This document shows positions 51,100 through 62,941 of a DNA stretch of 64,000 nucleotides, piece by piece; the stretch's first letter is position 1; every line of letters starts with the position of its first letter. The notes below the pieces were generated by a model, which saw only the letters and a list, made by a program, of their open reading frames with translations, had not been told where the DNA came from and did not search any database. This DNA comes from Malurus cyaneus samueli (lineage: Eukaryota; Chordata; Aves; Passeriformes; Maluridae): contig CM019216.1 in the NCBI GenBank assembly GCA_009741485.1, positions 47,252,863 to 47,316,862 of the forward strand. The letters are read 5' to 3'. The position numbers were made by a program, and so were the translations under genes.

Positions 51100-51377
51100 C
51101 AGTTTTTGAGCATTGGACATGAACTGAGGTGGAAGGCACTGCCTCTCAGCAACAAGCAAATCGTTGGGAAAGAGTGTAACAGCTGGAATCCTATTTACTC
51201 ATGTTAATGTAGCATAATGGCAGCAGGTTTTACTATTCTGCCTGAATTCTGGATGCCCTTTGGTGAAAAAGAAGTGGAGAAAAAAAGAAAATTAAATTTA
51301 AAAAAAAAGGAAAAGGAATCAATAATTTATTCTGTAAGTGCCAACTTGTTTGTAAATACAATATAATCCTCCGATTT

Positions 51378-51740
51378 TACTTTGTAAGTTACGGTAAACA
51401 AGTGCTATGGATATGAGTGACTATTAAATATGTCAGTGAAGTGCACCATAAAAAGGAGAAGAAAATATGTGTGTTCTCTCTCTCTCTCACACACACACAA
51501 ACACATACTGAACAAAGAAAACTATCAAAGCCAATTAAATATTGTCCTTCCCATAGGANTACTTTGTAAGTTACGGTAAACAAGTGCTATGGATATGAGT
51601 GACTATTAAATATATCAGTGAAGTGCACCATAAAAAGGAGAAGAAAATATGTGTGTTCTCTCTCTCTCTCTCACACACACAAACACATACTGAACAAAGA
51701 AAACTATCAAAGCCAATTAAATATTGTCCTTCCCATAGGA
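51378..51740. repeat. 181-bp direct duplication around a single N (probable assembly artefact)
   Basis: Positions 51378-51558 and 51560-51740 are the same 181 bases, separated by one N at 51559. I find only two differences: G/A at 51432 versus 51614, and one repeat unit's worth of change at the TC-to-AC junction of the microsatellite (7 TC + 5 AC versus 8 TC + 4 AC). The pattern is that of two contig ends, perhaps from different alleles, left unmerged at a one-base gap. The true genome probably has one copy. Confidence 0.9.
51476..51500 (+). repeat. (TC)n(AC)n microsatellite
   Basis: A compound dinucleotide repeat within the CLVS2 3' UTR. It is repeated at about 51657-51681 in the duplicated segment with a slightly different TC/AC balance, consistent with an allelic difference. 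Confidence 0.85.
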
Positions 51741-53722
51741 AGCCAACTAGTACATTGACTAACTACTGGTTTGTTTCTTTTTTTTTCTGCAATGCTCATG
51801 CAGTTTGCAAAGATAAAGAGGGAATATAAGAACTTGGGAGAAGCTGTAATCAGTTGTATGTTTCCTAACTGTAGGAATTGGTTTCCCAAATAACACTGGG
51901 GCTTTGGGTTATGATTTAGCATAAACCATGTGCATTGTGAGACAGGTCAGAGGTGAACTGGAACCACCTCTTGGATAGCTTTGTTGTTCAGCTGTATGGA
52001 TCTCTGAGGTTTCTTCCCTAACTTTTCATTTACACAAGTAACCTGGCTTGTTACCATTATCTGGGTGTTGGAATGTGGGACACACTGGAGTTACTTCTCT
52101 TGAGTTTTGGGTGCACATCAAGAATTTTTCCATCACTCTGTTCTCCCTTGGAACGAGACATTAGTCCTCTGAATACAGTGTAATAACCAGTATCTGAAAG
52201 CAAAGCCTTGCAGCAGAGGTGAAAAGTTAATCACTGAATCCTGTGCACTGGGAGACTGGATACATATATATATTTTTACCAATCTCTGATGAGCATACAA
52301 GGTGACATTGTTAGATAAGTATATTTCATTGAAGGTTTATACAAGAAATCATACCTATTCAATGTACTTAGATATATTATAGATTGTATATTGAGACAAC
52401 ATCATTATTAATATGGTAAAACTTTCCATAGATGAACAGCATCCCACTCCAAGCAAGGATTTATATGAATAAGTTGTAGTCAAACATCTCAGCCTATGTG
52501 TTTAGGACACCTTTGTTTTGGTTGTAGCGTAACTGTATATATTGAACATGTGCCATAATAGAAAAATACATTTTACCTCAAAAGGGCAACAGGTTTCACT
52601 AGGGATTGGGTAAATCAGATAAAACATAGGGGCTGTGTCATCTTTATGTGCTGGCTGATGTGTGTGCAGCCTGTGGTGTGCTGAGGTGAGAATGTAATTT
52701 CTTATTAGGGCTTCAATGGACAGAGTGGGAAGACACACAGGGTGCCCAGCAAGATACCTGAATAATTAGAGGGTTTGTAGGAGCATGGCCAGGCAGTGCA
52801 GGGATTAGTTGAGAAAACACTGACCACAGTGAAGGTGTTGCAATCCTGCCTCACAAGTGCTGGAGTTGTTAAAAAAATTCTTTCCATCACTTCAGTGATC
52901 AGTGAAGTTTCAAAGTTACTGGCTGTAGGCCACCTCTCCTCATCCAGTATTGCAGCTGTAGGACTTGGTAGGCTGAGATGAGTTAAGAGCACTGAGTGAA
53001 ATATTGAAAGTACATGGTCTCGAGTTTAGCAGTAACTCCTGTAGCAGCAGCTTCAGCGTTTCTCAGGGCTGAGACTACCCTGACTCTTCCAGCATCGCCC
53101 TCGACTGGCCCAGGCAGCACTCAGAGAAAGCTTTCCTACTTCACAGGTCATTAGCAGTGCTGATAAACATTGTATGCCCTAACACACCATCACCTTGCAG
53201 GAACTTGTCTGAACAATTCACTACCTTTCTGCTTTCCTAATTCTATTTTCATGACACGTGTTAGGAAATGCAGAGAGGAAAGATACGGAGCTTGACTACT
53301 TCTGTGGTTTGAGAGATTTGAAAAAATGGTCAGTTCTTATATACTATGCTATTCAGTTCTGTTTTTCACATTGCTTGTAACATCATGCTCTATAAGTGAG
53401 ATGTGTCTCCAGTATTTGTGTAAGTGCCATATTTGAATGTATGTTATATATTTCCACACTTCTGGTTAGTAGAATATTGTCATTGATATGATTTTTAAAT
53501 CCTTATCAGATAAAACTGAAACATCAGTAGAAATTTTCTCCTTACAAGGGCTTTGGGATTTAGTCAGTACTCCACATGTATACAAACTGTGACAGAGTGG
53601 TGATCAACATCTTCATGGATCCTTTGGGATGCATGGGACAGACTTTGGTATAAGACAGCAGAATGCTGATTTCAGAGTAAATCACCTGTCCAGTAAAAAA
53701 ATGCAAACCTGTTCCCCTGTAT

Positions 53723-53761
53723 GAAGCTTAAAATTTGTTTTGAAGCTTATAAATTTGTTTT
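53723..53761. repeat. Short tandem repeat of ~19 bp
   Basis: Two successive copies of 'gaagcttaaaatttgtttt' occur, the second with one inserted base. It is minor and lies within probable 3' UTR. Confidence 0.7.
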
Positions 53762-54063
53762 GTTTGAAAATCCTTTATTTGTGCACTTAACTGTAATTTA
53801 TGTAATATTTTATGATGCCTGATTTTAAGGTAATGAGTATTAATACATTCTTTCCAGAAAGTGAAAGTAGGATGTATTATAATTTTGTGTAACTGGGACC
53901 TCATCTTTCAGCAGGAACAAAATTGCATTTTCAATAAGATTCACTCTGTTAAAGAGTCGGGCTACAGGTCTTTGTGGCTGCAGCTTTCATTTCACTGAAG
54001 CAAATTCTGACAGTGGCAATCACGGTTGTGACATTGAAAAAGAATATGAAAATGGGTAAGAGA

Positions 54064-54069
54064 AATAAA
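54064..54069 (+). terminator. CLVS2: Candidate poly(A) signal AATAAA
   Basis: This canonical hexamer lies about 3 kb after the stop codon. The downstream sequence contains some T-rich bases but no strong GU element. It is one of several candidates, and use cannot be judged without RNA data. Confidence 0.25.
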
Positions 54070-54100
54070 TATACTTTACCTGCTCTCTGTATTCTTTGAA

Positions 54101-57100
54101 GGCATTTCTCTTTTACATATCAGGGTACATAAAGGGTTCCACCTTTCTTGTAGAAAATCTTTATAGGTAGCTCAATTTTTATTAGATGAAATTTGGACTG
54201 AAAACTTTTTCCAATCTTTATTACTATAGGAATTGCTGTCTAATTTTTATAGTAGAATTGAAGTGCTAAAAATAGAATGCAGATGCTTGGGAGGAACTCC
54301 TCTTAATTTCTTACCTTTCTTGTGTATTGGATAGAATAAAACCTTGTAATTATGCATGCTGATATGCATATAAAAATATCCTGCAATATGAGGAACTTAG
54401 TGGAGAAACTGGATATGCCTGTCCAACTATATAAAAAAAGGAGGATTAAAAATAAAAAAAAAGATTGTTTTGGGCATTTTCTTGACATCTAAAAATATCC
54501 TCTAACGTGATGATGTTTCCAAGACCCAAATGTTCAAAAATACATGTAAAAGTTATGGAAACTTCCATGACCAAAACCTCCTTGTAATCAGAGACATCAG
54601 TAGACTCTTGGCTTTATGGAGACAGGTAATCAAACCCACTAAGCTCCAACAAATACACAGACTCCCAATAGTCATTAGTTGTAAAATAGTCTGAGATGTC
54701 TTTACAGAAATGTAAATTTACTGTATAGCATATTTAAAAAGATGTTTTGCACTCTACAAACATGCTATGGCTAGTCACAAACTGAACACAGAATTAAAGA
54801 AAAGAGGAGTAAAAAGGGGACCTCAAGAGGTCACGGATATGTGGAGGAGCAGATTCACTTTAATGTCGCTGTCAAATTGTTTAGCTCAGTACCTTGCATG
54901 GAATGCTCTTTGTATTATTTAATCACAGTCACACCAAGCCTAAGCACATTCCTGACAAAATTGTAACCTGACAGTATTTTGTTCATGCCTTTTATTATTT
55001 TCCTGTTCTGTTTGGGAAATTAAAGTTTGTCAAGCATCATAATAACTACCATTTAGCATTAATTGGAAAACACTTTGCAATAAGCTCTGGTCATATCCCT
55101 GCTATTATATTGTTTCTGTTATTATTGTCATCCATGTATGTATTTGTCAAGTTTTTTGATAAAGTCATGTTTGAAAGAGCATGCAAGAGAGAAAAAACCA
55201 AAATCAATCAGACTTCAGGATTTTGTTTAGAATATTAAAATGGGATTTTTAGGGGGATGCTGAGTTTGGATTTTATATACTTTAATTGCCTCTGGGGAGA
55301 GTTCTGCTGAGCAATCAACAGTACTGGGTACCAAGACAAATTTGGAAGATAAGTATCAATATGAAAGGCAAGAGCAAAGGTCTCAGAGGATTGCACTGAA
55401 AAAGCCACTTAATCACATGGCTAGCTGGATCGGGTCCCTCTAAAGAAAAGTATTTTGCAAGTAACTTGTTGGTGTGTACTTCTGGTGCTGAGAATAGTTC
55501 TTTTGTCCATAAATTTCAAAGCACTCTGTGAAACTGAGAAAATAATAGTTATCCCATTTCTCAGGTAGCCGAACAGAAACACAGCCAGTTAAAGACATTT
55601 CTCAATGGAAGACATTTTTCTATATGGCAAAGATGACACTTTGATCACTCAGTCTGATTTCAACTGCAGAATAAAAGATAATGTGTCCCTGTTTTGTGTA
55701 AGGAGGTCCAGTTGTTGATTCCCTGATGCTTGGTTTCTTTAGAACACTTTACCATGAGACCATTGCAAACCAGGGGTGTTCTGCTTTCCTGTGGAGTTAA
55801 TTTGGAATGTACATTTAACCTTTTCTGTAGAGGCAATGGCAAAAAGGGAGTATGTCCCACAAATGAAATGCCTTTCTTCCCTATCGAATTGTTGGGAAAA
55901 AAGGTAATTTAATCCAAAAACCCCCACAAGGAAATGTGCCCCATAAAGAATTCTGAACTTGTCAGGAGTGAAACAAGATACTTCTTTCCCAGTAGCTGTA
56001 CAAGGAATAACAACATTTTGTTTAGAGAAATGCTCAAGTGACTGCAAATCAAAGTGCAAGCCAGGTAGATAGGATCCCACATCTTGTATTGCCTTGTAAC
56101 TTTGAATGATCCTGTGTCGAGGAACTCTATTTAGCAGATTTACTTGGACATTCCCTTCAGTCTGCATTTCACCTCTCAGTTGTGTGGGAATTTTTTTCCT
56201 ATCAGCTTTTGGGATCTTAATTTGTTTCCTTCATAAGGGTCTGTTGGCACAGAACAGCATTGACCCCTGTTGGATTGCACAATTTGCGAAGTGATTTTGT
56301 TGTTAAAAAATAACAACTTGTGCAGTGCAGGGCAGTGGTGAAATGGAAACGTGGGTCACAAGTTGCCCCTGTTTTGTCACTCCTCCTCCAGTGTTTTGTG
56401 TGTAAACTGCTTTGTTGGATACAAGACGTGCTAACACTTGCATGATATGAATTTAAAAACAGAGAGAAAAGAGGTTCTGTATTCAAAATCTGAATTGATG
56501 CTATTGCTGTGGAATCCAAAGGGAACGGGGCACTGCACACAGGTGAAATAGAGAGACCTTCAAGGAGAGATGCTGACAATTCCTTATGACACACATTTTG
56601 TTAAAATGTGGCCAAAGTATTTTGTCTGAGGGAATGGTGGCCAGCCAGATCTGTTTTTTTTCTAAATCAGTCACTTACAAGAAGTCCTCTCGAATAAAGG
56701 TATGACAAAGCTTCCTTTTGGTGATAGCAGAGAATTCACTTCCAGTGAATTGACATATCTGTCAATTTGCAGCAGACAAATGGCGGGAGTTAATTAGGAT
56801 CTTTATTTGATATGGAAATTCTGCTGTGATTCCTTAAAGAGGCTGTCGCATCATCAGCAACACACAGCAGTGCCTAAAGGGAGGCATCTCGAATCAGGTC
56901 CCTTGGTTAATAAAAATTTAAGGGTAGGGAAAAACAAGGGAAGAGATAATAGAAGATGATAAAACACAATAATTAAAAAAAAACAAAAACCAAAAAATAA
57001 AACAGAAGAAGCTTGCAGTGGAAACCGGCATGAATGACAAAAATGACGTGATAGAATTTGCATTAACGCTTCCAAGAAATTAATGAATAGCCTATTAGAG

Positions 57101-59567
57101 TCTCCCCTTCTACCTTATGAGCAAAGTTTCTGTTTTTCACATGGTCTGCCATGCATGGCCCATGGAGTTTCCTGAATCCTTGGGAAATGTTTGAGTTACC
57201 ATGTGAAATGGTAGGTGCTGTAGCTGAGCTTATGAATATTGTTACGGGATCAGAACATGACACTAAATCCCCCCCTGGAGATGGGTCCCAGGAATACGTG
57301 AAGTGCTGGGTCCTGCCTGGTTGAAGAAGTTGTGGAGGGAGAGATTGAAAGGAGCCCCATGGCTCTAAGGAAAGCTGGCAGCTATGGAGAAAACAACATT
57401 AGGGAGCTGGAGTGAACTGGTTGACCATTTTAATAGTGAGGGAGACTTTTCCCTGATCAGTAGCATAAGAGAGGACTCACAAACCCCATGATGCATCTGT
57501 CATCAGGAAGGAGAGATAACACATTTCTCACTTTCCCACACAAACTCAGTTTCGGTATATTTAAACCTGGTGCATATGCTAAACCTGAAGTGCCTCTGCT
57601 GCTGCTGTTGCCACAGTAGCTCCCAGGATGTGGGTATCAAGTAGCCTGCAGGAGCTGGAAGGGTAGAGCCCCCCTGTCCATAGGAAGAGAAGAGAGGGAT
57701 GTATTCTGGAAGACCCTGCTGCAGAGAAAATTCTGTAGGAGAATTCATTGCTTGCTCTACAGCCTGCCTCGCCCTGACATCAGCATCAGCGCCTACTCTG
57801 GAAAGCTGTGAGTGTTAGTGGTGTGGGAATCTCCCCTGAAAACCTCGGTGTCTTGTGCTAATTATGCAGCCTTCGAGCTGTAGCTGGTGATCTGTGTCCC
57901 GTGTCTTCAAACAGTGCTGCTGGTGATGTTAATTGTAGCCATTAGTCACTCAGAGCAGAGATGATTTAAAGGAAACTGACAACTTTAAGCATTACATTTA
58001 ATGCCTAAGAATATTAAATTGGTGATTGTTACAAGTAATGCCTAATATTATGGTACTTTAAAGACTTTCAGGGTTTGGCTGCATTATATCCTTGATGGGA
58101 CTTAGTATATAATCACTTTCCTTTAAGTATGGTTGTCCCTGAGGTCCATGTGCATTTTTGGTGCAGCAATGGCAGAAAGAATTAAATAGTAGAAAATGGC
58201 ATTCTAAAATGAACAGACTTGGAGGAGCACATTTAGATTACCTGACACTATTAAAAAATTGTTTTGCAGTTTGCTAGTATTGTTTAAGAATAATGGCTCA
58301 TTTAAATCACGTGCTTATCTAGCTCTTTCACCCTATGGACTGTTGTTGTGTGAAATGTGTTCTGCCTAACATTCCCAGCTCTTCCTCCCTCCCCCTACCC
58401 TCTTGCACTCAACAGCATCCTGTCTGCTGTGTGCACTTCATTCTATGAATAACTGAAGAAAACTGTAAAAAAAAAACAACCTCAACACACTGATAATCTG
58501 CAGACTAGATCTTGAGGACCAGTGTTTGAAATATTTCTCTTGTACAAATCTCTGGCTAACAGAGTGAAATGGAAAACAAGACTAAGGCCAATCACATCAT
58601 AGAGGAATACAAATCAAAGGAGTCTGTCTAAGGGTCTGCACAGGCGTAGACAGATGGTTACCTGAGACAGCTCTCCTGATTTAAGATGTTGCCTTCCCCT
58701 GACTGTTAGTTGTCACTGTTCCTGTAGGAACTACTGCCCCAACATGTAATCAACAGCAGATTATGGAAGTACTCATGTCCCACTGAAGGCTGTGCACAAA
58801 TCATGTTAACTCTATTGATTCTGCACTCATGCAAACACAAAAGCACTCACACAATCTATTAATACAGCTCTGTTATGAGAATAATGATTAACAGCTAGTC
58901 ATGGCGACGTCTAAAATTGCTGGATTGGCAATCTGTGCCTTAAGGCTCTCGTGATCTGTAGCTTTTGCATAGCAGTAACTCTGAACAGTGTTCTTTTTGC
59001 ATGCAGCAATCTTCTTTGGAGCCTTATGGAAAATACAGCACCATAGCAAAATTCAAAATTAAATTACAGGACTAATTTAAAACCAGTGCTTGTATCCTCA
59101 GGATAAAATTTGTTTTTCTCAGTTTAGTACTGTTAGGACTCAGGGGGTCTGAGATTTGTAAAGCCAGGACAAGTTTATTAATCATGTTCTTTCTCTGTAA
59201 AGTTTCAATAACTATTCTCTTTTCACAACTTGTTGTCAGTTGGAATTTTATTCTTGGACCTAGTGAAATGGTTAATTTTGGTCTGTTGTGTTCTGACTAA
59301 AATCTGAAGATGAAACAACTTTGTGAAATGTCACTCTTTATATTGTACATTTAAATATCATCAGTTCTCTGTGATCAATAGGCCTGCTTTGGAGAGTGCT
59401 ACTACTTTAAATCATCATTGGTTATTGAGGAAGAATGACATTCTGTTAAATAAAATACAAATGAAAATTAAAATACATGTATATTTTTGTGTTTGTACAT
59501 GGGAATTTTTCTGGCTTCCTTGTGCTGAAACATATATGGAAGACACATTTTAATTGGATGAACTGCA

Positions 59568-59569
<2 letters not shown>
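54101..59569 (+). other. Distal 3' UTR or downstream flank, no gene seen
   Basis: AT-rich non-repetitive DNA with further AATAAA hexamers, for example at 56693-56698. The open frames here are short and lack protein-like composition. I cannot tell whether it is transcribed as extended CLVS2 3' UTR. Confidence 0.5.

Positions 59570-59602
<33 letters not shown>
59570..59602 (+). repeat. Poly-T tract, 33 bases
   Basis: The longest homopolymer in the window. If transcribed with CLVS2 it would be a long U tract. No transposon is recognised next to it. Confidence 0.85.
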
Positions 59603-59607
<5 letters not shown>

Positions 59608-62600
59608 AAGGGTATTGAAAAGAAAGTAGCTGAGTTGTATGTCAGCATGAAAGTCTGGTAACACTGAATGTGTCTTTCACCCAGCTGTAAGTTTTAGAGA
59701 GTTAACATATTTCATGTTTACAAGACTATTTTGAGCTGTCACTTGGAAGTCTCTCTTGTGTCACAGGTGAAGATCATGTAGCGAAGCAAGACAAGAAAAG
59801 CTCATTTCCCCCTCAAAGATAATTCCTACTCTCCTGCCTCTAAGCTTCTTCTGTTCTGTGTTCCCCAGCACCATCTCGTGTTCATTGACTTTTGTTTTGC
59901 TGCCACACCAGGGAGAAGTGGTATTAGCACTGCATAGAGATGTCCCTTTCTTAGGGATAATGTTTCTGTTCTCAGGAGAGATTAACCGGGGTAGGATAGA
60001 GCAGGCTATGTGACATTGAAGCAGTGTCTGCCAAATGACCACATTTCATTCTAGATTTTTTTTTTTTCATGGGAGGGACAGATCCAGTAAATGACAGTCC
60101 TTTTTTATGTGTTTATATGCTGTTTATGTGCTTCTTTCATGTAATTTTTGTAGTATGCCTTGCTTTAGGTGCTTCTGTACATTTTCTATGTTTTATCTTT
60201 GGTTTAAACAGATTAAAAAAATAATAGGCTGCTGTAGCTTCCTGTTTCACACATAATCTCAGTGGTACATGCAGATGCATTCCTTAGGCCAGCAGTGCCA
60301 CACGCTGAAAAATATTGATGGTTTCCCATCTGCTTGGGAACGTCATCCCTTGGCTCCCAGGGGCTGCATGGCTGTGCAGGGTGTGTGAGCCATTGCTATC
60401 ATTACACAGCTGCACAAGGGGATGTCAATACAGCTCCCTGCTCCCTTGAAATCCCCCACTTGCATCCCTCTGAGCAGAGTTGAAGCCCCTATAACGGGGT
60501 GGTTTGCAGTGCCTCACTGCAGTGTTCTGAGTTATAACCACTGCCCATTTGTGTGTCGCCAGGCTGCTTTTCCCTGCAAACAACGTGATCCCGGTGTGTG
60601 CACGTGTGTGTATGCGTGTGTCAGTGCTTGTCTCATCCCACCTCCCATTTTGGACCCGTTTCCCTAATGTCAGTTATCTGCTGGCAGTAGAGGTCTCAAA
60701 GCTGGCACTTTGTGCTGGCGTGTGACACGTGGTGTGACATGCTCAGGGTACCTGGCCCTGATGTGGAGCTGGCTGGGGCATCCTGAGCTCACGTGCCACT
60801 CCAGGATGGGGCAAAGAGTACCAGACCTGCTTCTGTTCTGAGGGAACTGGGAGACAAAGAGCTGGGATCTGCACTAGGGCTGCATTTTGGGCATAGTGCC
60901 ATAAAGGCAGGTCGGTGGGCAGGGGAATGCTTTTTGCTCCCTGTGCTGCCAGACACCGAGAATTCTGTATGGGCAGGGGTTCATCCATGACCTCCAGTCA
61001 AAAGGAGAATGTCAGTGTGATTCCCAGCAGTGCAGTGGGGTGGTCAGGAGGGTGTGCAGGAGCATGGGAGTCGTGTCTGTGGAATTAATTCCCTGTCATG
61101 CTGCCACAGCTCTGGTGCAGCCCACAGGAGCGCTGCGGTGGTGAAGGGTACAGGAGTGGGAAGTGAAACTGGGAGCTGTGCTAATAACTTCAACCATGTT
61201 GGCAGCATTTGCACAAACCTCTGAGTGTCTGTTGAGCATGACATAAACACAGTGAGTGTTCACAAAGCCAAAAATTCTCTGTGTCAGTAGCAAATAAAGC
61301 ATTTTGCCTTGTTGCCTGCAAGATTCTCAGCAGTGCTGTTTTCATTCCCATAAGCTGAGTAGTGGGGAAAAACAGCCCCCAGCCTTCCAGACGTGTACAG
61401 ATGGTTGGCTAGTCAAAAGCCCTTCCAGTACCTGAACCCTGACCAACAGCATCCTTTCCCTTCTGGAAAGATTACCAGGCTGTCAAGAAATCCTCTTCCC
61501 ATCATCCATCATCTTAACTGCTGAAACCCCTGGAGATTAGCAGCTGAGAAAGTGCCTATGTAGCAAAAATATGTCACACTGGTCAGAATGGAGATAATTG
61601 ATTTTTACATCATCATTCTCTTCTATTTAGATAAACCACTTTGCAAATTTTGTCTTTTGTGAAAAGACTTTAATGAAATTTACAGAAAAAATATTAATGA
61701 AAAAATATTATTTAAATATAACTGTTTAAATTTTATCTCCAGCAGTGGTAATGCTAAAGGAAACAGATAATGATATTGTTTGATGGCATTAATTTTCATT
61801 TCAATCTCTGTAATTAGAGACAATTTTTTAACAGACAGGTAAATTCTTCCACATGGAGCAATGGAGTAAAACTCAGACTGATCTTACCCTATCCCATTCC
61901 TAGAATCAACAAATAAAGTCTGACCCTGAAAAAGAAGCAGTTGGGGTGCTGATTTTAATGAGTTTTTGTTTAAGATTTTGGTGCATAAACCAAAAATTTA
62001 TAAAATTTCAATCTAAATAAACACAATAATGGCAAATGACAACATATTCAATTTATTTTTCTTTAATGCATATACCCTTTTACAGTTCAGATCAAGCTAC
62101 AACAAACCAAGAAAATAACCTGAAATCTGAAATTGCTCAGAATAAATTGTGAGGTACAACTGTGCACTATACTATCAACTGGATTTTTTTTACATTATCA
62201 TTATTAGATCCTTTTAATGCTCGTGTAGCAAAGGCATTAAGGAGAGCAAAGTATCTTGTTTGCAGAAAAAAATAAAAAGAAAGGAAACACGGACCTAGCA
62301 TATCACAATTTATAATTATCTTGCTTCATTTAATTTCTTGTACATGTGATGTTCTTTTTTTCTTTAAAAGAACTGTAGCCATGGATCTTAGCTCATGCGG
62401 TGCATCAAATGGATGCACCCCTGTAAAAGCAGGCTAAACCACAATAGCCTCTTAAGTTATTTTAGCATCATTAAAACCCTTTGACATATAGAGTATTTTG
62501 GAAAAAAAAAGTTTTAAAGTTAATAATGAGATAAAGATGCAGAACTAAAAAGTGTTTGAAAAAAATGCTTGCAAACATACCTGTCAGGTGCATAGTCTCC

Positions 62601-62701
62601 TAAAGAGTTATTTTTGCAGTCACTTTAGGGAGTGATGGTCTTCAGACTACAGAATTAAAGATGGGAAAAGGAATGTATCTTCTATAATACCACTTCTTAC
62701 A
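59603..62701 (+). other. Downstream DNA with candidate poly(A) signals
   Basis: Mixed composition: about 60250-61250 is richer in GC, while 61600-62600 is very AT-rich. Two AATAAA hexamers, at 61293-61298 and 61912-61917, are each followed within about 60 bases by T/GT-rich sequence, the arrangement expected of working polyadenylation sites. The region could therefore contain the end of a very long CLVS2 3' UTR. No protein-coding gene is recognised. Confidence 0.4.
61293..61298 (+). terminator. Candidate poly(A) signal AATAAA
   Basis: The hexamer is followed by a TTGCCTTGTTGCCTG-type T/GT-rich stretch within 25 bases, the best-looking arrangement among the hexamers I noticed downstream of CLVS2. 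It lies about 10.2 kb after the stop codon, so it would imply a very long 3' UTR if used by that gene. Confidence 0.3.
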
Positions 62702-62941
62702 GAGGCAATAGTGATTGGACAAGAGGGAACAGTTTAAAACTAAAACAGGAGAGATTTAAGATAGATTTAAGGAAGAAATCTTTACTCACAGAGTGGTGAG
62801 GATACCCCATTCCTGGAAGTGTTCAAAACCAGGGGATGGGGCTCTGAGCAACCTGTCTAGTGGAAGGTGTCCCTGCCCATGGCAGGGGGGCTGGAACTAA
62901 ATATTTTTAAGGTTTCTTCTGACCCAAATCATCTTATGTTG
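62702..62941 (+). mobile_element. CR1 LINE 3' fragment
   Basis: Sense-orientation CR1 3' end: 'gattggacaagagggaacag', 'aaggaagaaatctttactca', 'cctgcccatggcagggggg' and a terminal 'aatcatcttatg' near the usual ATTCTATG end. The fragment is 5'-truncated and lacks an intact reading frame. It lies beyond the candidate poly(A) sites and may mark DNA outside the CLVS2 transcript. Confidence 0.92.

Larger units (their letters stand above)
51100..54100 (+). other. CLVS2: CLVS2 proximal 3' UTR
   Basis: Sequence after the stop codon is AT-rich and contains an A-rich stretch (51270-51315), the CT/CA repeat and duplicated segment at 51378-51740, and a possible poly(A) signal AATAAA at 54064-54069. Clavesin-2 transcripts probably have a long 3' UTR, so transcription is likely to continue further. 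The end point given here is arbitrary. Confidence 0.5.

Noticed and set aside
55739..56167. 142-codon minus-strand frame downstream of CLVS2
   Set aside because: It shows no domain, repeat or signal features. A retrogene was considered, but nothing familiar appears in the translation.
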